Below, piece after piece: positions 8,650 to 18,131 of a stretch of DNA of 64,000 nt. How positions within the stretch are numbered: position 1 is the stretch's first letter; the number at the start of each line of letters is the position of its first letter. The DNA is from Avichristensenella sp031549905 (lineage in GTDB: Bacteria; Bacillota; Clostridia; Christensenellales; Aristaeellaceae). Made by a program: the position numbers and the translations under genes. Below the pieces are notes generated by a model. It was not told the DNA's origin. It ran no database searches and saw only the letters and a program-made list of their open reading frames with translations. The stretch spans positions 7,383-71,382 of the forward strand of contig JAVBPC010000010.1 of the NCBI GenBank assembly GCA_031549905.1, written 5' to 3'.

Positions 8650-9483
8650 CTATTCCTCCTGCCGCTTCATCCATTCGTATGCGGGGTCGCCGCTGAAATC
8701 CATAGGGGAGGGCGTTTCGCCGCCCAGCGCTTCTATCGCGTCCGAAATCTCGCGGAAATCCAGATACGGCAGGCCCTCTTCTTTCAGCGCCGCGTACAGG
8801 ATGGGCAGCGCGGCTTCATCGCCGATTTTGCCCAGTAACGATGCTATCAGTGCCCTTTGGTCGGGGCACTCATGGAACAGGCGGATTGCAGCTGGCAACA
8901 GGCGCGGGTCGCCCGGCATACCGGCAAGAATATCAACCAGCAGCAAGCGCCCGTTTGCGCTTGCGGCAGGCAGCGCGTCATACAGCTTATCCCGGATGCC
9001 CGCGCCCATCGCGGACAGCGCCTCGGCGGCCATGTCGGCCCGCTCGTCGTCGGATTCGCTCGTGGCAATCCAGTCGATATACAGCGCAAGCGGCAGCTGG
9101 CTCTCCAGTTCCGTCAGCAGCGAGATGGCGGTCAGCCGCGCCTCTTGCGGCGCGCTTTCCAGCGTCAGCAACGTAAGCAACGCCTTTTCCGCGCGATTTC
9201 CCAGCGTGGTCAGCCTCTCCAGCAGCGGATCCGGTACCGGCACGCCTTCGCGGTGATAGGAAAGCATCCACTCGACAAGCTGCGCGGGGTCATCAAACTT
9301 TGCAAAGAAAGTTCCCGGCGCATCGCCGTCCAGCCACTGGGCGGGACGGTTCAGCCAGGCTAGGTACACTTCCGGCATCCGGGCTTCCATACGGTCTATG
9401 TTATTGCCGTACTTCGCGGCGTTTTTCTTCATCCATTCCGCCGCGAAGCGTTGAAACTGCTCATCAAAGTTGATGCATTTCAT
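8650..9483 (-). CDS. HEAT-repeat-like protein of unknown function
   Basis: A 277-residue, mostly helical protein. From about residue 90 it consists of paired amphipathic helices of 30-35 residues (for example RALIASLLGKIGDEAALPILYA), which is the pattern of HEAT/armadillo repeats acting as protein-binding scaffolds. No catalytic motif, signal peptide or membrane segment is seen. Its start overlaps the end of the upstream TPR gene by 20 bases, so the two are probably coupled and may work together. I do not recognise a named family. Confidence 0.7.
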   Translation of the reverse strand: MKCINFDEQFQRFAAEWMKKNAAKYGNNIDRMEARMPEVYLAWLNRPAQWLDGDAPGTFFAKFDDPAQLVEWMLSYHREGVPVPDPLLERLTTLGNRAEKALLTLLTLESAPQEARLTAISLLTELESQLPLALYIDWIATSESDDERADMAAEALSAMGAGIRDKLYDALPAASANGRLLLVDILAGMPGDPRLLPAAIRLFHECPDQRALIASLLGKIGDEAALPILYAALKEEGLPYLDFREISDAIEALGGETPSPMDFSGDPAYEWMKRQEE

Positions 9484-11116
9484 CGTGTTGAGTCTCCTTC
9501 ATGAATTGGCGGAGCAGGCGCGCCATTTCACGCCGCCTCGCGGGCTTTTGTGGAAAATCGACTGTTTCGCCGCGTCTCCGCCTGCACGCCATTTCCACCA
9601 CGCGTGCGCGCAGCCGCAGGTCGCGGTCCGGGTGCAGTTCAATGATGCGGCTGCACAGATGGTTGACAGCCTGCGCTTCCTGCGCGGTGCAGCGGCCCAA
9701 GCGGCGCAGCACGGCGCGTGCCATAGCCCGGCTGGCCGGGGTCATGGGGTCGGGTGCGTCTTGCCGCAGGATGCTCACATGCGCCAGCCGTCCATGCCGA
9801 AGCAGATAGAAAGGCCCGGCGTTACCCGCCGAAAATAGCACGGCCGCCGCGTGTTCGCGCGTCGCGTCATCCATGGAAAGGTCGCCGAACGTATCCAGCA
9901 GAATTGACTCTGCGCGCGGGCCAGAAAGTGACGCTAACACGCTCACCACGGTGCGCGCGATTTCCGCCTCGCCGGAAGCAAGCCCCCAGCGCAGCAGCGC
10001 TTCCAGCTCGTCACCCTCGGGACGGCGCTCGTGGAAGGCATCCACCCGCGATTCCAGCAGCTTGCGCAGGCGTGTCAGCCTCTCAAGCACCGCGCCGGAA
10101 GGCAAGGAGCCATCGTACGGCAGATCTTCCGGCAATTGCCCCTTTGACAGACCATGCAGCGCCCAATTGGCTGTGGAATCCATGGGGTTGATGCGGCGGA
10201 TCAGCTTGAACCGGCGCTGGGCCTCTTGGCGGTTGCCGGTGTTGTACGCCGCAACGGCGAGCACATGTTGCAGGTCTTCCGATAGCGGCTGTGCGTTTTC
10301 GGGACGCTGGCACAGCATTTGCACCAGATCGTGCGCTTCCAGATCGCACGCGACGGACAGCACCAGGCGCAAGTCCTCTTCGCCCTCAATGGCGGATATG
10401 GCGCTGACAAGGTATGTAAGCGCGGCCTTGGAGGAGTGCAGGGTATGCGTTGCCATCGCCATCGCACACAGTGCGTGCACATTTGTGCGGCTGATGCGGA
10501 TGGCCTGACGGGCGGCGCGCAGCGCCCCCTGTTGATCTCCGTTGCTAAGCAGCGCAAGCGACAGCAGCGCCTGTGCGCTCGCATTCAGTCGGTCCAGCGC
10601 CAGCACGCGGCGGGAAAGCCGGATGGCCAGCTGCGGCTTTTGCGCGGTCAGCGCGCGGAGCACGCGGTCCATCCGGCGGTTGACGCGGCTTTCGATTTGC
10701 GCATGCATGTGCAGATCTTCATCCAGCATTGTGAGCAGCTCTATCGCGTCGGGTGCAAACTCGCTGCCCGGCTGCTGCTGTAATGAAAGCAGCAGGCAAT
10801 CCTTCGCAAGCTCGGGTTCGCTCAGCATCAGAAAATTGCAGCCAGCGCGGTACAGTGACTCAGGTACATTCTTTTCCCTTTGCAGCAAAGCAAACAGCGC
10901 CCTGTTGGATAGCGCTGGACAGCGCATTTCCGAATAGACGCGGGCGGTAAGGGTCAGCGTATCCAGGTCATCCGGGTCGCCCCCGCGTGCCAGCCGAAGC
11001 AGTTCAAGCGCCTGTATGGGTTCGCCCTTTTCAAGCTTTCGGGCAGCGGCTTTTCGTAAATACTTCGCGTCGCGGGCAAAGGGAAGCACTTGGCCCATGC
11101 TATTCTCTTGCTCCAT
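9464..11116 (-). CDS. Tetratricopeptide-repeat protein
   Basis: A 550-residue cytoplasmic helical-repeat protein. The ATG at 11116 is preferred to the in-frame ATG at 11137 because AAGGAG lies five bases before it, while 11137 lacks a binding site. Repeating helical pairs such as KLEKGEPIQALELLRLARGGDPDDLDTLT and similar units through about residue 330 fit TPRs; the C-terminal third is helical and resembles HEAT-like repeats, ending in an arginine-rich tail. It lies between hslO and the HEAT-like gene. No enzymatic motif is visible. A scaffold or regulatory role is inferred from fold type only. Confidence 0.75.
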   Translation of the reverse strand: MEQENSMGQVLPFARDAKYLRKAAARKLEKGEPIQALELLRLARGGDPDDLDTLTLTARVYSEMRCPALSNRALFALLQREKNVPESLYRAGCNFLMLSEPELAKDCLLLSLQQQPGSEFAPDAIELLTMLDEDLHMHAQIESRVNRRMDRVLRALTAQKPQLAIRLSRRVLALDRLNASAQALLSLALLSNGDQQGALRAARQAIRISRTNVHALCAMAMATHTLHSSKAALTYLVSAISAIEGEEDLRLVLSVACDLEAHDLVQMLCQRPENAQPLSEDLQHVLAVAAYNTGNRQEAQRRFKLIRRINPMDSTANWALHGLSKGQLPEDLPYDGSLPSGAVLERLTRLRKLLESRVDAFHERRPEGDELEALLRWGLASGEAEIARTVVSVLASLSGPRAESILLDTFGDLSMDDATREHAAAVLFSAGNAGPFYLLRHGRLAHVSILRQDAPDPMTPASRAMARAVLRRLGRCTAQEAQAVNHLCSRIIELHPDRDLRLRARVVEMACRRRRGETVDFPQKPARRREMARLLRQFMKETQHDEMHQL

Positions 11117-11207
11117 ATGCTCTCCTTGTTCGCTCATGATGGGGGCACACTGGCCCCGGCCCTGCGGTCAGGGGCTATTGTTGCGCCAAAAGGCCTTCGT
11201 CATGCGG

Positions 11208-12107
11208 TCAGTGCGTCGCCTCTTGCAGCAAACGGCAAAGGTCCACCTCCGTAAACGTATGCTGCGCACGGCAAAAGTGGCACGTCATTTCAGCCCCGTG
11301 CTCAGTTTTGATCAAATCATCCAGTTCCTCGCGCCCCAGCGAGATCAGCGCTTTTTCCATTCTTTCCCGGGAACAGTCGCACTGGTACATGAGCGGTTCT
11401 TTGGACAGGATTTCAGGGGAAAGCCCGCGGAACAGCATCGGCAGCAAATCCTCTGCCGGTGTCTCCAGCAGGTGCTGGCTGATATCCTGGAACACCGGTG
11501 CGCGCAGTTCCAGCTGGGACAGCAGCGCTTCATCGCAGCCCGGCAGCGGTTGCACCATCAGCCCGCCGGAGGATAGCACCCTATCATTCACCAGCACGCC
11601 AAGCGCCAACAGCGTGGGTTGTTGCTCAGAATATGCGCAGTATGCGGCCACATCCTCCGCGATTTCGCCGCTCACCAGTGCAGTTTGACCAATGTAAGGC
11701 TCTTTCAGTCCAAGATCGCGCACCACGGTCAGCCGCCCTTCATGGCCGATCGCGCCGCCCACGTCAAGCTTGCCTTCCTGGCGCAGCGGCAGGGTGATGT
11801 TGGGATGGTCAATGTAAGCCTTGATCTTCGGCCCGTTCGCGACGATGACCATTGTGCCCGCCGGGCCATTTCCCTTGAATGTCATGGTGATGGCGCAGTC
11901 GTCGTCCTCGCGCCGCTCTTCACGCGCGGCAGCCAGGAGCGCAGCCGCGGAAATGCCGCGTCCGAGCGCGGCAGTGCAAACATTGCTGGCATTATGTATT
12001 TCGCGCGCGGCCTGCGCCATATCGGTGGTATCGCATAACAGCACGCGCGCCGCGCCGCCTTCCAAGGTGGCGCGCAATAGTACGCCGGTGGGAATTGTCT
12101 TGGTCAT
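11208..12107 (-). CDS. hslO: Redox-regulated chaperone Hsp33
   Basis: A 299-residue cytoplasmic holdase that is activated by oxidative unfolding. The N-terminal domain shows SGGLMVQPLPG, and the C-terminal zinc switch has the four cysteines in CDC followed about 30 residues later by CHFC, the exact Hsp33 arrangement. Under oxidising stress these cysteines form disulfides and release zinc. ATG at 12107 follows AAAGGAA. It is the third gene of a reverse run beginning at 13905, about 70 bases from the methyltransferase before it and 91 from the TPR gene after it. Length and motifs match the family fully. Confidence 0.96.
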   Translation of the reverse strand: MTKTIPTGVLLRATLEGGAARVLLCDTTDMAQAAREIHNASNVCTAALGRGISAAALLAAAREERREDDDCAITMTFKGNGPAGTMVIVANGPKIKAYIDHPNITLPLRQEGKLDVGGAIGHEGRLTVVRDLGLKEPYIGQTALVSGEIAEDVAAYCAYSEQQPTLLALGVLVNDRVLSSGGLMVQPLPGCDEALLSQLELRAPVFQDISQHLLETPAEDLLPMLFRGLSPEILSKEPLMYQCDCSRERMEKALISLGREELDDLIKTEHGAEMTCHFCRAQHTFTEVDLCRLLQEATH

Positions 12108-12175
12108 TGGGGTTCCTTTCTATGGTTACAATGGTTTGGGCGAAAATTCGCAGATATCGCGTGAAAGAGATCTTT

Positions 12176-12919
12176 CTACCGCTTCACCGCAATGAACTGC
12201 GCCCTTTTTTCATCCGCCCGTGGCGCGGTGAATGTACGGTCGCCGTAAACATCGATGGTCGCAAAGCCCGCGTCCCGCAGCCAGGTGGCTAGCTCATCAA
12301 AGCTGTGCGCGCGCTGAAAATGCGTTTCGCGGAAACGGTCAAACGCGCCGTCCGGACGCGCTGTGAAGAAAGCCAGATCCATTTGCAGCGTACGGGAGGG
12401 TTCATCCCAGTGGTTTTGCCAAATGTATCCGATCTCATCGCCGTCATATCCACGGCAGCGGTTGCCCAAGCGGTGCCGCAGCTTATATTCCGTGGAAACA
12501 TCGAAAACAAGCGCCCCGCCGGGTCGCAGCGCCTGGTACGCCGACCCGAAGAACGCCTGCACATCCTGCGGGCGCACGAGATAGTTTACGCCGTCACACG
12601 CACAAAAAACCGCGTCCATCGGCCTGTGCAGCGTAAGTTTGCGAATATCCTGGCGCACGAAGGGAATGGAAAAGCCGCGGGCGCGCGCTTTGGTCGCGGC
12701 CTCGGCCAGCATTTCCATCGATTGATCTACCCCGGTCATGACAAGGCCCCGCGCCCGAAGCGGCAGCGTCAGATTGCCGGTGCCGCAAGCCGTATCCGCC
12801 GCGTTTTTTGCGGCGATTTCATGCCGCGCAAGCAGCGCAAGCACATAATCCGCCCAGGCGTCATAGTCCACATCGGCCATCAGCCGGTCATATACGGCGG
12901 CAAACCGCCCATACATCAT
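12176..12919 (-). CDS. Class I SAM-dependent methyltransferase
   Basis: A 247-residue Rossmann-fold methyltransferase. Motif I is DTACGTGNLTLPL (about 42-54), and the acidic end of strand 2 is VDQSMEML. VFCACDGVNYL corresponds to motif IV, and the FDVSTEYKL region follows. The protein resembles the family often annotated as Methyltransf_25 with a C-terminal beta extension. The start at 12919 overlaps the stop of the YesL-type gene (ATGA), so the two are translationally coupled. The substrate is unknown. The adjacent stress chaperone gives no decisive clue. Confidence 0.85.
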   Translation of the reverse strand: MMYGRFAAVYDRLMADVDYDAWADYVLALLARHEIAAKNAADTACGTGNLTLPLRARGLVMTGVDQSMEMLAEAATKARARGFSIPFVRQDIRKLTLHRPMDAVFCACDGVNYLVRPQDVQAFFGSAYQALRPGGALVFDVSTEYKLRHRLGNRCRGYDGDEIGYIWQNHWDEPSRTLQMDLAFFTARPDGAFDRFRETHFQRAHSFDELATWLRDAGFATIDVYGDRTFTAPRADEKRAQFIAVKR

Positions 12920-13905
12920 GCGTCGATATCCTCTTCCTGCTTACCAGCGCCGGGTTGGGGCAGCGTCGGGTCGATTTCATAGTCATCCTCGGTCGTTTGG
13001 CGAAGACCCATGCCAACCTTTGCGCCCTCGATGCCCGGATTGATGTACTTTTCACAGATCGCGTTTGCGTAAGAGGCATAGAGGAACCGGTCAAACGCAA
13101 AGCCGAACAGCACCACATAGAGGATCAACACCAGCATCGCGTAGGCCGTAACGCCGGGGATCAGCAGCATGACCGCCACCGCGATGGCCGGTATAACCAG
13201 CGCAATCAGCCGGATGCCCACGGAAAGCGGCAGCTTGCCGATGGACAAGATGAATGCGTTGCGCAAAAGGTGCGTGAACTTAAGAGAGTATGTGATCATC
13301 AGCGTGTAAATGATCTGCAGTGAAAGCAGCCAAAGCACCGCCAGGATGATCACGAACATCTGCGGGATGATGAAGAACACGCCGTTCGTCTGCGCCAGAT
13401 CGCCGTAGAAGCGGTAGCAGTTGTACACCAGGAACGGCAGCACACCCGTAATGGTGGAAACGGCCAGCGCCTGTTTCCAGTTCGACTTAAACGCGTCTTT
13501 GAAATCGCTCCATACGAAGCTGTGCTGATCGCGCGCCCAGTTGCGGGTGATGTAGCTGATGCCAGCAGTTGCGGGGCCGGTAATGGCAATGCAAGGAAAC
13601 ATCCCCAGCGTCCACAGCCATACGATGCCCATCAGCTGCGAGGTTATTTCGGACTGGAGAATTTCGCCGGCGTCTGCCATGACCAGGATGTTCTCCATTG
13701 CCAGAAAATTCCAGCCCGTCCACAAAAGCGCGGGCAGCCAGAACAGGATGTACAGCAGATTCAGCTTGACAAGACCGCCCCACCTGACGCGGAGCATATC
13801 AAAGAAAAGCTGTACGCGGTTTTCGGGCAGGTTTTCCGGGTTAAAGTCGCTTTTGCCTGCCTTGCCATAATAAAAAGACTGGAAGAAATTTCCAAGCATG
13901 CGCAT
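12916..13905 (-). CDS. YesL-type (DUF624) membrane protein
   Basis: A 329-residue protein with about six hydrophobic helices. The block GPATAGISYITRN followed by an aromatic/basic stretch (WSDFKDAFKSNWKQA) is the DUF624/YesL signature. YesL proteins often neighbour YesM/YesN systems and carbohydrate transporters, but their role is not established. This copy is longer than usual (about 200 residues) and sits instead at the head of the methyltransferase-hslO run. A promoter-like pair (GTGACA, 17 bases, TATACT) lies about 80 bases upstream on the same strand. Confidence 0.8.
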   Translation of the reverse strand: MRMLGNFFQSFYYGKAGKSDFNPENLPENRVQLFFDMLRVRWGGLVKLNLLYILFWLPALLWTGWNFLAMENILVMADAGEILQSEITSQLMGIVWLWTLGMFPCIAITGPATAGISYITRNWARDQHSFVWSDFKDAFKSNWKQALAVSTITGVLPFLVYNCYRFYGDLAQTNGVFFIIPQMFVIILAVLWLLSLQIIYTLMITYSLKFTHLLRNAFILSIGKLPLSVGIRLIALVIPAIAVAVMLLIPGVTAYAMLVLILYVVLFGFAFDRFLYASYANAICEKYINPGIEGAKVGMGLRQTTEDDYEIDPTLPQPGAGKQEEDIDA

Positions 13906-13981
13906 GCCTCCTTGTGGGCGCGAGTTTGAAAATATCGCGCCATGCAGGGATTTCGTTAGAAAACCCTGCTTCTATATGGGT

Positions 13982-14010
13982 AGTATAACATATCGCGCGG
14001 ATTCTGTCAC
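13982..14010 (-). promoter_or_regulatory. Sigma-A-like promoter for the YesL-methyltransferase-hslO run
   Basis: On the reverse strand, GTGACA at 14005-14010 matches the -35 consensus at five of six bases. TATACT at 13982-13987 is a good -10 box, with a 17-base spacer. Transcription would begin near 13975 and leave a leader of about 70 bases before the ATG at 13905. Confidence 0.6.
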
Positions 14011-14232
14011 GCATCCGCAGATGTTGTCATAACTGGTGTTTTGCGTTATTTTTGCAGCATTTCACCAGTATACCGGCGCGCCCGGCGATAATATTAAAGT
14101 GTACCACAGAACAGGAACCGAGGCAAGTAACAATCATGTGGTTCACTTGGCATAAAGTCATTTTCAGCAGGCAAGGCTATCGCAAGGGAAGTTGTTTTGA
14201 GTCAAAATAATTTGAAAAAGGGGAGAGAAAAA
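14011..14232. other. Non-coding stretch between divergent genes
   Basis: Beyond the reverse promoter, this AT-richer stretch holds no convincing gene. A forward promoter for the DUF3892 gene must lie here, but I cannot choose among weak -10 candidates such as GATAAT near 14084. A ribosome binding site (GGGGAGAG) lies just before 14233. Confidence 0.4.
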
Positions 14233-14535
14233 ATGGAAAATCAGACATTGACCACGCTGCCGATGATGGCGATGCAGGAGATCCCAACGCCAGGGCCCGA
14301 TGCCAAACGCATTGTGGCGTTGGTGAAAAGGGGCGGACGGGTGGAAGGATACCAGATGGAGGACGGCCGCATCCTAACAAAAGAAGAGGGCGTGCAGCTG
14401 GCAAAGGCAGGCGGCATCATAGGCGTGGGCATATCCAGCCGCAGGGGAAGCGAATACCTGAAATCGCTGCCGGACGGGAACGAAGGCAACAACCTGAGCA
14501 GCCTGCCGTCGGTATCGAATCCGCAACTTCACTGA
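14233..14535 (+). CDS. Small DUF3892-type protein
   Basis: A 100-residue protein. ATG at 14233 follows GGGGAGAG and fits better than an upstream in-frame non-ATG start at 14197. The core KRIVALVKRGGRVEGYQMEDGRILTKEEGVQLAKAGGIIGVGIS matches the short DUF3892 pattern, in which a small beta domain is followed by a glycine-rich turn. The family is common in Clostridia and Bacillus and has no assigned role. A strong terminator follows within a few bases, so it is a single-gene transcript. Confidence 0.7.
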   Translation: MENQTLTTLPMMAMQEIPTPGPDAKRIVALVKRGGRVEGYQMEDGRILTKEEGVQLAKAGGIIGVGISSRRGSEYLKSLPDGNEGNNLSSLPSVSNPQLH

Positions 14536-14539
14536 CAGG

Positions 14540-14590
14540 AAAGGCCGCCGGAGTGCTCTGGCTGTTGAGCCGCCGGCGGCCTTTCTTATG
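14540..14590. terminator. Bidirectional intrinsic terminator
   Basis: Perfect 12-bp stem: AAAGGCCGCCGG at 14540-14551 pairs with CCGGCGGCCTTT at 14573-14584, followed by TTCTT on the plus strand and preceded by an A-rich flank. It lies between the convergent DUF3892 gene and the ABC exporter genes and can serve both. Confidence 0.85.
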
Positions 14591-14596
14591 CGGTTG

Positions 14597-16330
14597 TTAC
14601 TCGGCCTTCTCCTGAAGCAGCGCCGCGTACGCTCCGTTTCGCGCAAGCAACTCCGTGTGCGTACCGTGTTCGATGATCTGCCCGGCATCGACAACGTAAA
14701 TCTGGTCGCAGCCCTCAATGGTGCTGAGCCTGTGCGCGATGAAAATAGCGGTGCGGCGCTCAGAGATGCGCAAAATGGACTGCTGCACGCGCTCTTCCGT
14801 GGCGCTGTCGATAGAGGCGGTCGCCTCATCCAGCACCAAAATGGCGGGATCATGCGCGATAGCGCGCGCAAAGGAAAGCAGCTGCCTTTCGCCCAGGGAA
14901 AGGGTGCCGCCGCGCTCGCCCAGCATCGTGTGCATGCCGTCCGGCAACTGGCTAACGAAATCATCCGCCAGCGCAAGGGTAAGCGCGTTTTCGATGCGCG
15001 CGTCATCCATCGGTTCCGCAATGCGGATGTTATCGGCGATGGTGCCCGCAAACAGAAACACATCCTGCAGCACCACGGAAATTCCCCGGCGAAGATCCGC
15101 AAGCCGCCAGTCGGCAAGCTCTGCGCCGTCCACCAGAATGCGCCCCTTTTGCGGGATGTAAAGCCTTGAAATCAGCTGGATGATGGTGCTTTTGCCCGCG
15201 CCGGTTGCGCCGACAAACGCCACTTTTTCGCCGGGGCGCACCTTGAAGCTGACATCGCGCAGCACCCAGTTATCTTTGTCATACGCAAACCAAACGTGAT
15301 CGAACTCAATCTCACCGTGTATGCGGCCCGTGTGGCTGCCCTCGGCCAGGTCTTCCTGCGCCGGGTCAGACAGCAGCGAATCGATTCTTTCGGAAGAAAC
15401 CAGCGCGTTCTGGACGGTGGAATATTTCTCCGCCAGGTCGTTGATCGGTTCAAAGAATCGCTTGATGTAGTCGGTGAATGCGTACAGCACGCCGATCTCC
15501 AGCGGGGCCGCCGTGCCTGCCTGCACCCCCAGAAGCCGCCCGCACCCATACCACAGCAGCAGCGCGATGGCCAGGGAATTGACCACCTCCATCGCCGGGC
15601 GCAAAAAGCCGTTCATCGTTACCTGCAAAATCGTTTTATCGAAGTATTCATCGTTGATCTGTTTAAACTCGTCCAGCTTTTCTTTCTGCCGCACAAACGC
15701 CTGCACCACGCGCATGCCGGCGATGTTCTCAGCAAAAAAGGCGTTGATCCGCCCGATCAGCTGCTTCATCACCACAAAATTTTGCCGAAGCCGCTTGCGG
15801 ACCGAAACGGTGATGAGCAAAATCAGCGGCAGCGCGGCAAAAGAAACGAGCGCCAGCCGCCAATCCATTACCAGCATCGCAGCCACGATGCCAATCAGCA
15901 GCACGGCATCCCTGAACAGGTTGACAAGCACATCGGCGTAGAACTCGGACAGCGTTTCCACATCGTTCGTCGCGCGGGTGATCAGGCGGCCGGTGCCGAA
16001 GCGGTCCAGCGCCTCCAGCGGCATGCGCTGAATATGGCGGAATACATCGCCACGGATGGTATGCAGCACTTTCTGGCAAATTTTTGTGACCAGCAGCGCT
16101 TGCGCGTATCCAGCGCCCGCGCCGATGCCTGCCACCGCAAGGTAGAATATGCCCATCAGCACAAGCGGCGTCGCGCTGTCAGCAGCGGTAAAGCCCACGA
16201 TGTATTGATCGATGGCAAGCGCCAGCACCGCGGGCTTCGCGATTTCCGCAAGGTTTGCCGCCAGCACGCACAGTCCGCAGAGCACAAGCAGGCTGATGTG
16301 CGGATGCAGTTTGCCGATCAGGCGCCTCAT
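14597..16330 (-). CDS. ABC exporter half-transporter, canonical Walker B subunit
   Basis: A 577-residue fusion of a six-helix membrane domain and an ATPase. The ATG at 16330 follows GGAGAGGAGG and overlaps the upstream stop (ATGA). The nucleotide-binding domain has Walker A GATGAGKST, an atypical signature LSLGERQ, and Walker B LVLDEATAS with the catalytic Glu. The partner gene has the opposite pattern (VSGGQ signature, Asp after Walker B). The pair therefore looks like a heterodimeric type IV exporter with one active and one degenerate ATP site, as in BmrC/BmrD or TM287/288. Substrates of such pairs are lipids, peptides or drugs; none can be chosen here. Confidence 0.92.
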   Translation of the reverse strand: MRRLIGKLHPHISLLVLCGLCVLAANLAEIAKPAVLALAIDQYIVGFTAADSATPLVLMGIFYLAVAGIGAGAGYAQALLVTKICQKVLHTIRGDVFRHIQRMPLEALDRFGTGRLITRATNDVETLSEFYADVLVNLFRDAVLLIGIVAAMLVMDWRLALVSFAALPLILLITVSVRKRLRQNFVVMKQLIGRINAFFAENIAGMRVVQAFVRQKEKLDEFKQINDEYFDKTILQVTMNGFLRPAMEVVNSLAIALLLWYGCGRLLGVQAGTAAPLEIGVLYAFTDYIKRFFEPINDLAEKYSTVQNALVSSERIDSLLSDPAQEDLAEGSHTGRIHGEIEFDHVWFAYDKDNWVLRDVSFKVRPGEKVAFVGATGAGKSTIIQLISRLYIPQKGRILVDGAELADWRLADLRRGISVVLQDVFLFAGTIADNIRIAEPMDDARIENALTLALADDFVSQLPDGMHTMLGERGGTLSLGERQLLSFARAIAHDPAILVLDEATASIDSATEERVQQSILRISERRTAIFIAHRLSTIEGCDQIYVVDAGQIIEHGTHTELLARNGAYAALLQEKAE

Positions 16331-18072
16331 GCCGATGCCTCCTCTCCCTGCTGGTGCGCCCACAGCGCGGCGTACGCCCCGCCCAGCGCAAGCAACTCAT
16401 CATGCGTGCCGCGCTCTACCACGCGGCCATGCTCCAGATAGAGACTTTCATTAGCGTGCGCCACGGCGCTGAGCTTGTGCGATACGATCACCGCGCTGCA
16501 GCCTTTCTGGTAGGTGGCGAGGGAATCCAGCACCATGCGCTCGGTGTGGTTATCCACGGCGGAGAGGGTATCATCCAACAGCAGCAGCTCCGGGTGGCGG
16601 ATCAGCGCGCGGGCAAGGGCGGTGCGCTGCCGCTGGCCGCCGGAAACGTGCGCGCCGCGCTCGCCCACGGTGGTGAGCAGCCCCTGCGGCATCTGGTCTA
16701 TATCGGTGGAAAGGCCCGCCATGGCGGCGGCCTCGCGCACGCGCGTGTCATTCACGCCCGGCGCGTAAAAGGCAATGTTATCATACAGCGTACCCGCAAA
16801 AAGGAAACCCTCCTGCGGCACATAGCCCGTCTTTTTTCGCAGGGCCATGGCGGGGGTTTCGTTGATATCGCGCCCGCCGACAAACAGCATGCCGCCAGGT
16901 GCTTCATAGAATTTCATAATGAGGGACAGCAGCGTGGTTTTACCGGAGCCTGTGAGTCCCACCACGCCCAGCGCCCCGCCGGGCTTCAGCGTAAAGGAGA
17001 CATCCGAAAGCGCGTCGGCATCCTGGCCGGGGTAGCGGAAGGTAAGGCCGCGCGCCTCAATTGCGGCAGGAGAAACGGGCACATCTTCGCGCAAATCAAA
17101 CTCGGAGATGCCAGGCTCCGCAAAAATCTCGTTCAGACGCCGCATTGACGCCGTGCCGCGCTGTAAAATGTTGACAATGCGCCCCATGCCCACCACCGGC
17201 GACATGATTACCAGCAGGTACGCGTTGAACGCCGCGAAATCGCCCAAAGAAATCGCACCCTGGCGCACCAGGAACCCGCCGTACCCGATGCTGACGGCAA
17301 AACTGATGCCAAACAGCGCCTGCGTGATCGGGCCCATCGCCGCGGATGCCTTTGCCAGGCGGATGTTCAGGCGCATCATCTCTTCGCTTTCGCCCGCGTA
17401 GATGCCCTCCTGCGCCTCTTCCTGCACAAATGTTTTGATCACGCGCATGCCCATGATGTTTTCGTTGACATGGCCGGACAGCACCGCAAACTGCGCCTGT
17501 ACGCGCTTGAACCGATCGCGCACCAGCCGCCCTATGCCAAGAATGGCAGCGATGGCAAACGGTATCGGCAGCAGCGCGAACAGTGTCAGCTGCGCGTGCA
17601 CTTGTCCTGTCATGGCGGTAAGCGCGAACACGGCGGTGGTGATGCCGGTCAGCAGCTGCGCGATGCCCGGGCCGAAGGCCATGCGCACCGAACCGATATC
17701 GTTGATCGCGTAAGCCATCAAATCGCCGCTGCGCCGTTTATGGTAGAAGGATACCGGCATCTGCTGCAGCTTTTCGCACAGCTCCTCGCGCAGTATTCTT
17801 TCGATGTGGCGGCTGCCGCCGATGATGAGCGTGCGCCAGGCAAACCTGAGCGCGAAGATGACGACGCCAAGCCCCGCCATCACCAGCACCAGCTTGCCAA
17901 CCGCGTCCCGGTCAATGACCTCAGCAGAGAGCGCATCCACCGTACGGCCAAGCACCGCGGGGGATAGGTTCTGCGCGAACACGCACAGGGTTAGCAGCAC
18001 AATGCCAAGCAGGTACTTCAGGCCGTAGCGGCGCATCAAAGCGCGTATCAAGCGCGTCACGTCCTTTTGCAA
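16327..18072 (-). CDS. ABC exporter half-transporter, degenerate Walker B subunit
   Basis: Up to 581 residues, with six membrane helices followed by an ATPase. Walker A is GLTGSGKTT and the signature is VSGGQRQRTALARAL. Walker B reads LLLLDDTLSAVD, where Asp replaces the catalytic Glu, the known degenerate-site change in heterodimeric exporters. The start is uncertain: TTG at 18072 opens the frame but lacks a good binding site; TTG at about 18051 or ATG at about 18036, both downstream of AAAAGGA, are also possible. It is the first gene of a two-gene operon with the partner at 14597-16330, overlapping it by four bases. Confidence 0.9.
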   Translation of the reverse strand: MQKDVTRLIRALMRRYGLKYLLGIVLLTLCVFAQNLSPAVLGRTVDALSAEVIDRDAVGKLVLVMAGLGVVIFALRFAWRTLIIGGSRHIERILREELCEKLQQMPVSFYHKRRSGDLMAYAINDIGSVRMAFGPGIAQLLTGITTAVFALTAMTGQVHAQLTLFALLPIPFAIAAILGIGRLVRDRFKRVQAQFAVLSGHVNENIMGMRVIKTFVQEEAQEGIYAGESEEMMRLNIRLAKASAAMGPITQALFGISFAVSIGYGGFLVRQGAISLGDFAAFNAYLLVIMSPVVGMGRIVNILQRGTASMRRLNEIFAEPGISEFDLREDVPVSPAAIEARGLTFRYPGQDADALSDVSFTLKPGGALGVVGLTGSGKTTLLSLIMKFYEAPGGMLFVGGRDINETPAMALRKKTGYVPQEGFLFAGTLYDNIAFYAPGVNDTRVREAAAMAGLSTDIDQMPQGLLTTVGERGAHVSGGQRQRTALARALIRHPELLLLDDTLSAVDNHTERMVLDSLATYQKGCSAVIVSHKLSAVAHANESLYLEHGRVVERGTHDELLALGGAYAALWAHQQGEEASA

Positions 18073-18131
18073 ATGTATTCGGTACTTTTATTATACGCCT
18101 TTTGTCAAGGCTAAAAATGGAATATCCGGGT

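Noticed and set aside
15296..16441. 381-residue forward frame opposite the ABC exporter
   Set aside because: The ABC exporter on the reverse strand has all expected motifs; this frame is Gln/His/Arg-rich shadow.
18090..18108. TTGACA and TATAAT on the reverse strand as promoter of the ABC exporter
   Set aside because: Both boxes exist (18103-18108 and 18090-18095) but only seven bases separate them, so they cannot form one promoter.
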